NCBI GenBank assembly: GCA_016208105.1
Contig: JACQYS010000003.1
Span: forward strand, 113,012 to 177,011
DNA: 64,000 nt
Direction: 5' to 3'
DNA from: Desulfovibrio sp.
Lineage (GTDB): Bacteria > Desulfobacterota > Desulfovibrionia > Desulfovibrionales > Desulfovibrionaceae
Part shown: positions 55,495-63,815 of the stretch, piece after piece
Layout: every line of letters begins with the position of its first letter
Numbering within the stretch: the first letter of the stretch is position 1
Program-made: the position numbers and the translations under genes
The notes under the pieces: model-generated
The model's database searches: none
Told to the model about the DNA's origin: nothing
The model's input: the letters and a program-made list of their open reading frames with translations, nothing else

Positions 55495-56505
55495 ATGAAA
55501 TATATTGAGTCTTTAGATTCACTTCTACGCCCTAAAGACAAAGCATCATATCTGGCTTTAGATCTTTTTGCTGGATGCGGCGGCATGGCTCTAGGTTTTG
55601 AAGCTAATGGATTTGAAACTGTAGGCTATGAATCAGATCCAGATTGTTGTTCGACGTATAAGAGTAACCTCATGGGTTCTTGTGAAAACGTTTACTTGGA
55701 CAAAAATTTTCAATTTCAAAACGCAGATATTGTTATTGGCGGACCTCCTTGTCAGCCTTTTAGTGTTGGCGGTAATCAAAAAGGTGTCAAAGACAAGAGA
55801 AATGGTGTTCCCGTCTTTATTGAGGCTGTCCGACAAACTAAACCCAAGCTTTTTGTGTTTGAGAATGTTCGCGGATTACTCTACAAGAACAATTGGTACC
55901 TGGATACTATTGTCAAAGAGTTTATGGCTATGGGATATGTAGTTGATTTCAGGCTAATGAACGCAAAACACTTTGGTGTCCCACAAAATAGAGAACGGTT
56001 GATTGTGGTTGGTCACAATGGTTCGTATAAATTCCCAACTGAATTGACTACTTTAGTCAGCGCTGGTGAAGCGTTAGGTGATCTTGCATGCTCTGTTCCT
56101 CCAGGTTCTAGGTTTTTGAATGAAAGCATGGACAGGTATGTAAAGAAATATGAGGATGCATCTTGCTGCGTTACTCCAAGAGACTTGCACCTCAATAAAC
56201 CGTCTAGAACCATTACATGTAGAAATCTTGCTGGTGCAACTGGCGATATGATGCGAGTCAAGCTGAAGGATGGCAGACGTCGGCGACTCGTAGCAAGAGA
56301 AGCTGCTAGGCTTCAAAGTTTTCCAGATTGGTTTGAATTCATTGGCAACGAAACTAGTGTATTCAATCAGATTGGAAATGCTGTGCCACCAATGCTTTCA
56401 TACCACATCGCTAGTTCCGTAAAATCTTACCTTCAGCTCTACAGTTCGACCAGTCCGGCAATTGTTTCTCGGAGATATGAACAACAAGTAGCTATGAACA
56501 TCTAA
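55495..56505 (+). CDS. DNA (cytosine-5) methyltransferase
   Basis: 336 residues. Motifs in order: I DLFAGCGGMALGFEANGF, IV GGPPCQPFSVGG with the catalytic Cys, VI FENVRGLL, VIII PQNRERLIVVG, IX region and X IGNAVPPMLSYHIA. The target-recognition region between VIII and IX is short, as in type II enzymes. It pairs with the restriction gene 13 bases downstream. Confidence 0.94.
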   Translation: MKYIESLDSLLRPKDKASYLALDLFAGCGGMALGFEANGFETVGYESDPDCCSTYKSNLMGSCENVYLDKNFQFQNADIVIGGPPCQPFSVGGNQKGVKDKRNGVPVFIEAVRQTKPKLFVFENVRGLLYKNNWYLDTIVKEFMAMGYVVDFRLMNAKHFGVPQNRERLIVVGHNGSYKFPTELTTLVSAGEALGDLACSVPPGSRFLNESMDRYVKKYEDASCCVTPRDLHLNKPSRTITCRNLAGATGDMMRVKLKDGRRRRLVAREAARLQSFPDWFEFIGNETSVFNQIGNAVPPMLSYHIASSVKSYLQLYSSTSPAIVSRRYEQQVAMNI

Positions 56506-56518
56506 TCAAGTAAGTACT

Positions 56519-57529
56519 ATGATGAATTATTTAGAACACTTGTCCAGGAGTTCTGGCTTTGCTGCTAAACCAGCAGAGATGAAGGCGTTGATTGCTCAGG
56601 CATGTGGGATTTTGCACAGTCTTGGCATTCCCATTGAAAAATTATCTCCACGCAGGGCTGAAATGGCTGCTCTGTGTTTTTTAGCTGTTGCTGGTGTTTT
56701 CAAAGGCAATTGGAAAGATGCAAAAGACATAACTGACGGCATCGACTTGAAAACAAGAGATATAATCGACATTATCAATAAAAATTTCAAGGAAAACATT
56801 TCTTCTGGGTCGTATGATGATATTAGAAGGAAGCATCTAAAGCTGACAGTGCTTGCTGGAATTATCACAAGAACTAAGCCAGAAAGCGCTAGAAACAGCC
56901 CCACTCGAGGATATGCGTTGAGTTCTGAGTTTTCAGGTCTGATTAGGTCTTATGGTGATGCTGACTTTGACCAGAAAGTTGTGGACTTTTTCAAAACCAG
57001 AAAAAAACTCTCTGATGAGTTAGGCGCTACTCGAAACATAGAGAAGATGCAGGTGAAGATTTCTTCAGAAGTTGTTCTTGGTCTAAGTCCAGGCGAGCAT
57101 AACATTCTACAAAAAGCGATAATCGATGATTTCCTTCCAAGATTTGGCTACGGTGCAGAGGTTTTATATCTTGGAGATGCTGCAAACAAATCTCTTTATA
57201 TCGACGCAACAACACTCAAAAGTTTAGGTTTTTTTGAATTGAAGCATGGAGAGCTTCCAGACGTTATTGCATATTCAAAAGAAAAAAACTGGATATATCT
57301 TGTCGAGGCAGTGCATTCATTCGGTCCTATTTCTCAGGTTAGGCTCAAGGAACTAAAAGAACTTGTCGCAGATTGTTCTGCCGATGTTGTTTATGTTACT
57401 GCTTTTTTGACACGAGAATCGTTTCGGAAGTTCATCAAGGATGTTGCTTGGGAAACTGAAGTTTGGATTGCAGACGCACCAGATCACATGATCCATTTTG
57501 ACGGTGAAAAATTCTTGGGACCATACTGA
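56519..57529 (+). CDS. Type II restriction endonuclease, BsuBI/PstI family
   Basis: 336 residues. The C-terminal half has the family pattern VLYLGDAANKSLYID, LPDVIAYSKEKNWIYLVEAVHSFGPIS, VVYVTAFLTRESFRKFIKDVAWETEVWIADAPDHMIHFDGEKFLGP. LPDV...VEAV would supply the catalytic Asp and Glu. PstI and BsuBI cut CTGCAG, but the partner here is a C5 and not an adenine methylase, so the specificity should not be assumed. Confidence 0.88.
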   Translation: MMNYLEHLSRSSGFAAKPAEMKALIAQACGILHSLGIPIEKLSPRRAEMAALCFLAVAGVFKGNWKDAKDITDGIDLKTRDIIDIINKNFKENISSGSYDDIRRKHLKLTVLAGIITRTKPESARNSPTRGYALSSEFSGLIRSYGDADFDQKVVDFFKTRKKLSDELGATRNIEKMQVKISSEVVLGLSPGEHNILQKAIIDDFLPRFGYGAEVLYLGDAANKSLYIDATTLKSLGFFELKHGELPDVIAYSKEKNWIYLVEAVHSFGPISQVRLKELKELVADCSADVVYVTAFLTRESFRKFIKDVAWETEVWIADAPDHMIHFDGEKFLGPY

Positions 57530-57619
57530 CATCAATCTTGTTACAATTATCTAGTATAAAGCTCCATCTTACAAAGATGACCGTTCACGGAATTGATGCG
57601 ATGCGACCTAAGCGAAGCC

Positions 57620-57656
57620 GGAACAGTACGGGTCACGTACTGTTCCGTCTTTTGTT
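57620..57656. terminator. Terminator after the restriction operon
   Basis: GGAACAGTACG and CGTACTGTTCC form an 11-base stem around GGTCA, followed by GTCTTTTGTTT. It lies between the convergent restriction and DruA-like genes. Confidence 0.8.
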
Positions 57657-58819
57657 TACCAATTCAAATAAAGAGTCTTCGCCTTGTTCCAGTTTTCAGC
57701 GTTGAGCATACCATCATAGAACAGGATCTCAGACTTGAGGTTTCCACTCTGTTCAAGCTTCTCTAGGCGCTTCTTGGCATAGCGTTCTTTCCACATAGCG
57801 GTCAGAGACTCTACTGAGTTATCATATCTCCGAGTCAATTTCTCGTAGTTGATATTCCCCTGTAAGAACTCAGGGCTTTCATTGAACAATGAACAGAAGA
57901 ACGTTCCACGAGCATGAGAGCACTCGTAGTCTGTTTTCTTGAATCCAAGCTTTTTGAAGACGTACTGGTGGAACTTGTTCTTGTTGTCTCGGATATACGG
58001 TCCTTTGCCGCTTGCATGTTTCCTCTCAAAGAAGTCAAAGTGCTTTTCAGGCTCAATGTCATTCAACCAGTCTTTGGCTAGTTCATACTCATTGTCAGGC
58101 AACTTGTACGAAACCTGGCTCTGGAGCTCTCCAGTCTTCTTCCAATGCTTCAGATTGGTATACTGCGAGAAACTGCCATATAGACTCGTAGTCGATAAAC
58201 CTACGAGCTTCTCCTTGTACTTCCTATTCCAGTCCTGTTCGATCACCTCACTGCCAGCAAGCAAAGTAATGAGCTTGCCACCAGCATAGTTGAATCCAAA
58301 CGGCTGCATTGGAACAAGGGTGTAGCAAGAGGCAATGTTCTTCAGGCATTCCCAGTCACGGGCATTGATCTGCTTATCAATGCCAAGATACTTGTTGCGT
58401 TTGGAGAGCAATGCCATATCAGAACAAACATGGATAATACCAAGATACTTGTTTGTAGCTTCGTCAATGACCAGATAGCGCAAGGCTCTACCGATTCTGT
58501 TCACGTTCTCGTGAGCAGTACAGAAGGTACGGAGAATCTGGAAAGTCTTCATTCCAGACTTGTTGGTAGAATCAACATAGATCAATTTAGGTTTTATGTT
58601 CATTACATCAGACGGATCTTCAGGGTTGAAGATCATAGCTTTGACAGAATCAAGGTCAGACTGGGAATACTTATTCTTATTCGCCTGGATCTCTTCAAAC
58701 TTCTTTGCAAAAGTGTACTCGCGAGAGGATAAGGCTTTGTAGAACTCAAGGCGATTAGTGATTGCATCAACGAGGCTAGCGGTTTTAGTGGCTTTGTTGG
58801 TATCAAGTAACATGTTCAT
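57656..58819 (-). CDS. Element core protein resembling DruA/DUF4338 (element 2)
   Basis: 387 residues; homologue of 45775-46935. The motifs RIGRALRYLVIDEATNKYLGIIHVCSDM, YTLVPMQPFGFNYAGGKLITLLAG and KLVGLSTTSLYGSFSQYTNL are kept. The stretch after YWKKTG (about 235-300) has diverged a lot, while the C-terminus is almost unchanged, which suggests mosaic exchange or selection on the middle region. Same strand and place relative to the iteron-like repeat. Confidence 0.6.
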   Translation of the reverse strand: MNMLLDTNKATKTASLVDAITNRLEFYKALSSREYTFAKKFEEIQANKNKYSQSDLDSVKAMIFNPEDPSDVMNIKPKLIYVDSTNKSGMKTFQILRTFCTAHENVNRIGRALRYLVIDEATNKYLGIIHVCSDMALLSKRNKYLGIDKQINARDWECLKNIASCYTLVPMQPFGFNYAGGKLITLLAGSEVIEQDWNRKYKEKLVGLSTTSLYGSFSQYTNLKHWKKTGELQSQVSYKLPDNEYELAKDWLNDIEPEKHFDFFERKHASGKGPYIRDNKNKFHQYVFKKLGFKKTDYECSHARGTFFCSLFNESPEFLQGNINYEKLTRRYDNSVESLTAMWKERYAKKRLEKLEQSGNLKSEILFYDGMLNAENWNKAKTLYLNW

Positions 58820-58896
58820 TCCCCTTCGGTTAGTGTTTCCTCACCTCACGAGAATGACTTTATCAAAAGCGCTGACCTGTCGAAAGCAGAATCACC

Positions 58897-58972
58897 AAGT
58901 ATTACGGCATGTTATCTCTTCAGTTCGGATTGTAGGTGTTGACATGTGACATCATGTGATGAGATGTGATGA
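58897..58972. repeat. Iteron-like repeat region (element 2, single copy)
   Basis: AAGTATTACGGCATGTTATC to GATGAGATGTGATGA, matching 47013 and 47538 in element 1. Being single here, it shows the ancestral state without the insertion. Confidence 0.65.
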
Positions 58973-59019
58973 AGTCATAAGTGTTCAATGCCGTTGACAA
59001 AACTCAGGAGAGATGTATA

Positions 59020-59211
59020 ATGATTTCAACAGCTTTGGATAAGAAGATATCTGTTCCTGTCTCTGCCGAGATGAAGGAAGAAATCAGGACTCTATGTGCC
59101 AAGTTGAGCACTCAGGAGACTGGAAAGGTCAATATGACTGACTTTGTAAGGTGGTGTCTTGTCGAAGGTATCAAGAACAAGAAGGCACAGCTTGAGAAGG
59201 TCGGACTCTAG
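59020..59211 (+). CDS. Ribbon-helix-helix-like regulator (element 2)
   Basis: 63 residues, three substitutions from the element 1 protein (for example PVSA for PVSS). The AGGAGAG ribosome site and the distance to the iteron-like repeat are also the same. Confidence 0.65.
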   Translation: MISTALDKKISVPVSAEMKEEIRTLCAKLSTQETGKVNMTDFVRWCLVEGIKNKKAQLEKVGL

Positions 59212-59247
59212 CATTCTTTTCCATACTCTTACCTAGCCTCTCTGATT

Positions 59248-59263
59248 AGGATTGATCCTAGTC
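59248..59263. repeat. AGGATTGATCCTAGTC motif, copy 3
   Basis: Same word as at 45708 and 47889; here between the convergent ends of the RHH gene and the small minus-strand gene. Confidence 0.5.
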
Positions 59264-59280
59264 GAACCTCCGCGATTTCA

Positions 59281-59442
59281 TTATTGAGCATCCATCTCTG
59301 ATGATAGCTCTCTCTCGTCTGAACCGTCTCCCCGCATTGCAAGAATAGCAGCTTCCATTTTCTCTGGTGGTGAGTTTACACACTGACCTTCACTGATATC
59401 CTTATACAGGTCGACAGTGATGACCTTATCTGCCTTTGTCAT
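59281..59442 (-). CDS. Small element protein, divergent regulator candidate (element 2)
   Basis: 53 residues; matches the element 1 protein to SEMDA and then stops, so it lacks the 16-residue basic tail. Substitutions cluster in the middle (SEGQCVNSPPEKMEAA). Conservation of the frame but not of the tail suggests the first 50 residues matter. Confidence 0.5.
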   Translation of the reverse strand: MTKADKVITVDLYKDISEGQCVNSPPEKMEAAILAMRGDGSDERELSSEMDAQ

Positions 59443-59447
59443 CTCGT

Positions 59448-59470
59448 TTTGATAAATACGGTATATCAAA
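59448..59470. promoter_or_regulatory. Operator-like palindrome between divergent genes (element 2)
   Basis: TTTGATA-AATACGGTA-TATCAAA, base for base the same as 48089-48111. Confidence 0.6.
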
Positions 59471-59486
59471 ATGGGAGGACATCTCT

Positions 59487-59819
59487 ATGTATGAAGATTC
59501 ACACGATGAGACCTTTTGGAAGTACCTGAAAGACATGGATGACAAGAAGATATCACCATTCACAACTCTGGATGAATGGTCTGTAATGTCGCTATTGAAG
59601 GGAAAGACTAATTCAGGAAGAGTATTTGATGATAGTCAGGCACTGAGGCAGTCAAAGGCACTGGCTAGTCGAATTGGCGGAGCGCAATCAATGTTTCAAG
59701 TCGGAGTCTTAGTTTCAAGCTTGGTACTCATACTCGCAGGTGCGTCTTCAGGCGACGAAGCGGTGCTGAGAAAGTGCATTGGTGTTGCTGCAAATGTCGC
59801 ACACATTCAGGAGAACTAA
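59487..59819 (+). CDS. Conserved element protein of unknown function (element 2)
   Basis: 110 residues, homologue of 48128-48460. It keeps the acidic start and the hydrophobic FQVGVLVSSLVLILAGA segment; the end is HIQEN in place of HIQER. GGGAGGA gives the start. Confidence 0.6.
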   Translation: MYEDSHDETFWKYLKDMDDKKISPFTTLDEWSVMSLLKGKTNSGRVFDDSQALRQSKALASRIGGAQSMFQVGVLVSSLVLILAGASSGDEAVLRKCIGVAANVAHIQEN

Positions 59820-59823
59820 ACTC

Positions 59824-59967
59824 ATGGACAAAGATATCGTCATCAAAGTTGAATTCTATAAGGCGACAGACCCTTTAGTCAAAAAGGTTTTGGAGCTGGT
59901 GCAGAAACTGTTTGGAAAGGGATATGCGATTGAGACAGGAAAAAAAGACGTTACGGTATGGAAGTGA
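59824..59967 (+). CDS. 47-residue protein identical in both elements (element 2)
   Basis: Same 47 residues as 48465-48608; the DNA differs only at a few silent positions. It is the most conserved gene of the chassis. Confidence 0.6.
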   Translation: MDKDIVIKVEFYKATDPLVKKVLELVQKLFGKGYAIETGKKDVTVWK

Positions 59968-59971
59968 CCTT

Positions 59972-60154
59972 ATGAAACAGTACACGGGTTTGTATTCTGG
60001 CGATACCCATGAAAAGGATGTCAGGGTTACTTTTCATACATCATTGTTCCAGAAGCAGTGGTTGGCGAAGTTGGCAAAGGAAGAAGACGTTTCTTTGAGT
60101 CAAGTGGTGCGCAAGGCATTGGACAGATGGCTCATTGAGAAATGTAAGAGTTGA
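59972..60154 (+). CDS. Ribbon-helix-helix-like DNA-binding protein (element 2)
   Basis: 60 residues, two substitutions from the element 1 protein (HTSLF for HTSSF, CKS for CKN at the end). Confidence 0.65.
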   Translation: MKQYTGLYSGDTHEKDVRVTFHTSLFQKQWLAKLAKEEDVSLSQVVRKALDRWLIEKCKS

Positions 60155-60228
60155 CAACAACATCTAACGGTCAGGAACGAGACGGACTTCTGTCTCCGTC
60201 TCGTTCCTGATACAAATAGGATATATAC

Positions 60229-60714
60229 ATGTTCAACTATAGAAGAAGAAAACCAAGTGTAAACCAGAAGAAAGAGTTTGATCCAAATCTTATGGGCAAA
60301 GGATACGTTCGTATTCCAGACCTTGTGATGCATCTGTTTATGACCAAAGCTATAAGTGACCCCTCAAAAAGAGTCTACATGGCAATCCTGAATGAAACTA
60401 TCAGATTCAACCACCTCAAGAGGGCTGTCAGGAACAGGGATATCGTTTTCCTAACAGGAATAGACAGTCGTAACGTCAAAAAATATCTGGATGAATTGAG
60501 TAGTAAAAGGTTCATCAGGCTTCATGATGATGAAATAGAAGTTGTTCTTGATGTTCGGTCGTGGGTGCTCGATGAATTTACGAGGGAACTCATTGGTTCG
60601 AGACTGGGTGAAGGCAAGCAAGCTGTAGTGACCACGCCTGTTGAAGAAGTTGACGACCAACCAGAAGATGATTTGACGGAAGAGGAGTTGATGGAGCGCA
60701 TCGCATCGATGTGA
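60229..60714 (+). CDS. Phage O-like replication initiator (element 2)
   Basis: 161 residues. The winged-helix part is nearly unchanged; differences are at the basic start (RRRKPSVNQKKEF) and in the acidic tail (EEVDDQPEDDLTEEELME). This fits a conserved origin contact and a looser tail. Confidence 0.7.
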   Translation: MFNYRRRKPSVNQKKEFDPNLMGKGYVRIPDLVMHLFMTKAISDPSKRVYMAILNETIRFNHLKRAVRNRDIVFLTGIDSRNVKKYLDELSSKRFIRLHDDEIEVVLDVRSWVLDEFTRELIGSRLGEGKQAVVTTPVEEVDDQPEDDLTEEELMERIASM

Positions 60715-60732
60715 TGAGTATCAAGGTCATAT

Positions 60733-60925
60733 CATCGGAATGATGATGTAGGCGTTCGGTGGATGAAAAATTGATATTTTTCGCATCTCCAAGATGAACT
60801 TCTACATCCTTCCGATGAAAGTGCTCATCGGTCAGATGAATTTTGAAGACTCCGCACATGAAATGGAAAGGGTTTGCAGAAGTTGTATATCCTCCTAAAC
60901 CAATAATAAACCATATATAAACCAC
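60733..60925. other. Origin-like region with long inverted repeat (element 2)
   Basis: Left arm CATCGGAATGATGATGTAGG (60733-60752), right arm CTACATCCTTCCGATG (60802-60817), then GATGA repeats and the ATAAACCATATATAAACC block (60906-60923). The two right arms differ from element 1 in the base next to the stem, while pairing is largely kept. Confidence 0.5.
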
Positions 60926-61074
60926 GGTTTACACTTCGCTACGCTAGGTGAAAGGCAAAAGGCAGTTTCCATTGTTTGAACAAGGCAACTCTTTGTTTCC
61001 TGTTACAAGACAATCAAGGTTGTTATGTCACAACGATTTGGATCTGGTGTTTCTCCGAATATCAACTTCTACGT

Positions 61075-61192
61075 CAAAGTTGACATTCACTAGGTTGGCA
61101 CAAGATTCTAGATGGTTGCCAGCAAAATAGGAAAGCTCTTGCCAGTGAATGTCATGTTTCTTATCCGATGACCAACAAAGTTGATTTTCACT
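61075..61192. repeat. Three-copy site before the small recombinase (element 2)
   Basis: CAAAGTTGACATTCACT (61075-61091), inverted AGTGAATGTCA (61144-61154) and CAAAGTTGATTTTCACT (61176-61192). Spacing matches element 1 exactly even though the DNA between has changed. Confidence 0.55.
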
Positions 61193-61213
61193 GTTCACGC
61201 AAGGGGAAAACAC

Positions 61214-61768
61214 ATGAACGTCGAGCCCATTAGAGACATCAACGCCGTCGAAAACATCAAGAAGATCCTCAACGGTAATGTCAGAGACAGACTTCTCTTT
61301 GTTTTGGGTATCAACAACGGTTTAAGGATTGGTGACATTCTCAAGTTGAAGGTCTCACAGCTTCAAGGACTCAAAATCGGTGATACTCTTCCAATCGTCG
61401 AAGAGAAGACTGGGAAGCAGAACGTGTTGATGGTCAACAAGTCTGTGTTCAAAGTCTTCCAAGAGTACCTTGACGCATACAAGCCTAGTTCTGAATCGTA
61501 TGTGTTCTTCTCACGCAAAGGTAGGGAGCATCTGACTGTTGAGGCGTGTAACAGGATGGTCAAAAGTTGGTGCAGAGCGGTAGGACTAAAGGGCAACTAC
61601 GGAACACACACGTTGAGAAAGACATGGGGATATATTCAACACTCAAGATTTGGTGCTTCAAGCGAAATTATATGCCGCCGCTTCAACCATTCAAGTCCTC
61701 GTGTAACAATGCGCTACCTTGGTATTACTTCGGCTGACGTAGAAACAGCTCTTTTGAGAGACTTGTAG
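61214..61768 (+). CDS. Short tyrosine recombinase (element 2)
   Basis: 184 residues; only about five changes from the element 1 enzyme (for example KGREHL for KGGGHL), while many codons differ silently. This shows purifying selection, so the enzyme is in use. Confidence 0.85.
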   Translation: MNVEPIRDINAVENIKKILNGNVRDRLLFVLGINNGLRIGDILKLKVSQLQGLKIGDTLPIVEEKTGKQNVLMVNKSVFKVFQEYLDAYKPSSESYVFFSRKGREHLTVEACNRMVKSWCRAVGLKGNYGTHTLRKTWGYIQHSRFGASSEIICRRFNHSSPRVTMRYLGITSADVETALLRDL

Positions 61769-61826
61769 GATGACAACGTAGGGTGCCTATATCGCAGATA
61801 CATAGACACCCTACACCGCAAGTATT

Positions 61827-62624
61827 TTATTGCTTAGTTCCGAAAGATACTTTTTTGATCATGCTTTTCCCGTCTCTAAGAATTTCAACATCAACCTCTT
61901 TTCCTGCAAGTCCCTCCCATGTTGACCTCCAGTTCTGCATTGACATTTCCACTGTATCCAATTTTATGACAATATCGCCATCCATAAGCCCACCAACGTC
62001 TGCTGGCGAGTTATTCATCACTGCTGTAACCAAAACTCCCTTGTCTAAATTTAGCTTTTTCCGGATGTCATCAGGAATTTTTTCGCCAAAAGCTCCAAAA
62101 ACAGGTGGTTTCAGTTTCACCCAATACGTTGCAAGATAGTCACTTCGTGCAACACTGTAAGGAATACTTTGTGATGTGAAATACCCTGATGTTGTTCCTG
62201 TTGCCGTGCCCTGATATGTTACACTTCGATTTCCAGAGTATGCAGTTCCATACGTATTTACTGTCACACTTTGACCTGGTACATATTGCGGAAAAGAATA
62301 TACTCCTTGTTCTGTGTGAGTGTATTTTGATTTTACCAACACTAAACACGCTTTGATTTCTTTAGAAAAATTTTCCAAATCAGACTTTGATGCATTGCTT
62401 GCATTGAATGACGAACTGCCTATAAATGCATAGCCATTTTTATACATCTTTAGAATCGTGTCTCCTTCTTGCGCGTCAGAATATATTTGAACAGAATCGC
62501 ACTTATCAGAGAACATTGCAATTCTATTAGAATCAATTCCAGGCGGTAGTGAATAATACTGCTTGTACGGATTTACGCAACCTACTAGAGTCAAAAGTAC
62601 TACGACAACAGAAAAAATCCTCAT
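61827..62624 (-). CDS. PDZ-domain lipoprotein
   Basis: 265 residues. Signal peptide with lipobox LVGC (Cys16), so it is a lipid-anchored envelope protein. The middle is Ser/Thr/Tyr-rich (YGTAYSGNRSVTYQGTATG). The last 90 residues form a PDZ domain: KGVLVTAVMNNSPADVGGLMDGDIVIKLD and VDVEILRDGKSMIKKVSF. There is no protease domain. ATG 62624 follows GAGGAG. It takes the same slot as the exported protease of element 1. Confidence 0.82.
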   Translation of the reverse strand: MRIFSVVVVLLTLVGCVNPYKQYYSLPPGIDSNRIAMFSDKCDSVQIYSDAQEGDTILKMYKNGYAFIGSSSFNASNASKSDLENFSKEIKACLVLVKSKYTHTEQGVYSFPQYVPGQSVTVNTYGTAYSGNRSVTYQGTATGTTSGYFTSQSIPYSVARSDYLATYWVKLKPPVFGAFGEKIPDDIRKKLNLDKGVLVTAVMNNSPADVGGLMDGDIVIKLDTVEMSMQNWRSTWEGLAGKEVDVEILRDGKSMIKKVSFGTKQ

Positions 62625-62696
62625 AAACACTCCTCTCAATTGACTTTCTAATAGTTATCAAAACAGCATCCGCAAATTCAGCACTCCGTGATAATG

Positions 62697-63155
62697 CTAA
62701 TACAGGTAACCAACAAATTCATCTTTGTAGCCTGCAGACCGTAGTTCACTTTTCCCTTCCCATTTCTCCTTCACCTCTTCTCTCATGTATAGGCTGTTGT
62801 TGTCGCCATTGAACCAAACGTAGTTTTCAAGAAAGCTAATCATGTCACTTGTTGTGCACTGTTCTTGATCTGTAAGCTTTTCCTCCTCAAAACTGTCCTC
62901 TTCTTCACTATTCATAATCTTAGCATACCAAGAATCATCAAGACCCCTGTATACATCTGGGGGAGACATCCTGTGTTTATGGATCACAACCTTGTAAATA
63001 TATGACCCGTCCCCATCGCCACCCGTGTCATACATATATGCTCCGTATGCAATAGTAACATCATCTGTTTCTATTGTTTCATATGCGTATGCAGAGTCTG
63101 CAACGGTTTCATTAGTTTCATCATCGACACCACCTATGATTATACGATATTCCAT
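62697..63155 (-). CDS. Acidic protein of unknown function (element 2 cargo)
   Basis: 152 residues, rich in Asp/Glu and Tyr (DDETNETVADSAYAYETIETDD; NSEEEDSFEEEKL). No signal peptide or membrane helix. It pairs with the lipoprotein gene as the other acidic protein pairs with the protease gene; a DGxGSY segment occurs in both, but overall similarity is weak. Confidence 0.5.
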   Translation of the reverse strand: MEYRIIIGGVDDETNETVADSAYAYETIETDDVTIAYGAYMYDTGGDGDGSYIYKVVIHKHRMSPPDVYRGLDDSWYAKIMNSEEEDSFEEEKLTDQEQCTTSDMISFLENYVWFNGDNNSLYMREEVKEKWEGKSELRSAGYKDEFVGYLY

Positions 63156-63254
63156 ATTATATTCTCCTTGAACAAATCTTGCTTTGCAACGTCGAACAAT
63201 GGCGAGGATCGTTGACCTTGTCCCTTGATAAATCGATAACCTAGACCTTCACTT

Positions 63255-63609
63255 CGCTCAAGGATTTGTCATGCGAACTGCATGGTTTTGACTTCTCTCA
63301 GTGCTGCACGGCGTGAGGCAGTGCGTCAGGATTTGTCAGGATCGCACGTAGTCATTGGAGCTAGGCAGAAGCATGGTCGAATTGTCATGCGTGCTCAGGA
63401 GACGATTTTTCACAGCTGATGGAACTTGTGAAAAATCTTGGGGCGCTGAAAAGTGGCGTGGTGTCTACGTTGCTGGCGAGGATTTGTGTGTCGCAATGTG
63501 CCGAATATCCAGGAGAATTTGTGAAAAGTTACCGAAAAAGTTTTTCACAATCCTTTCACAAAGCCAAAAAGAAGGGTTTACGATTTTAGTCGTAAACCCT
63601 TGTTTTTTA
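63255..63609. other. Conserved right end of element 2 with integrase arm-type sites
   Basis: Counterpart of 53098-53451, starting CGCTCAAGGATTT, with the same TTTCACA/TGTGAAA clusters and the same distance to the tRNA sequence. I see no convincing gene in it. Confidence 0.65.
63574..63608 (+). terminator. Terminator at the right end of element 2
   Basis: GGGTTTACGA-TTTTAG-TCGTAAACCC and a T-run, identical to 53416-53450. Confidence 0.85.
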
Positions 63610-63654
63610 TGGAGCCAGCGAAGCGATTTGAACGCTCGACCTGCTGATTACGAA
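63610..63654 (-). repeat. att copy 3: tRNA-Thr(CGT) 3' half, end of element 2
   Basis: Same 45 bases as copy 2, including the altered T-arm. After TTCG the sequence goes to TAATGCGC, unlike copies 1 and 2, so a different element begins here. The 5' half of the tRNA is still missing and is expected beyond 64000. Confidence 0.85.
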
Positions 63655-63815
63655 TAATGCGCTAAGGGAGTTGTAAGGCTTTGTGGTGCGTTGCAAGTTG
63701 CTGAAATCCCTGTTGTTGTAGCAATTAACGCAATGCGCGCCGTTGACCTGAGTAGCGCTATGAATTAGCATTTTGTTAGCAAAACCGCATCCATGTTAGC
63801 AATAGGTTAGCAAGA

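Larger units (their letters stand above)
53452..63654. mobile_element. Integrated element 2 (about 10.2 kb) at tRNA-Thr
   Basis: Lies between att copies 2 and 3 in direct tandem with element 1. Same chassis in the same order and orientation: integrase, variable bay one (here Vsr, C5 methylase, restriction enzyme), DruA-like gene, regulators, O-like protein, origin-like region, recombinase, variable bay two (PDZ lipoprotein and acidic protein), conserved right end. It lacks the 525-bp insertion and the HXS genes. Confidence 0.85.

Noticed and set aside
39660..63660. CRISPR array in the repeat-rich right part
   Set aside because: Repeats are few, unevenly spaced and tied to att, arm or origin sites; no cas gene is present.
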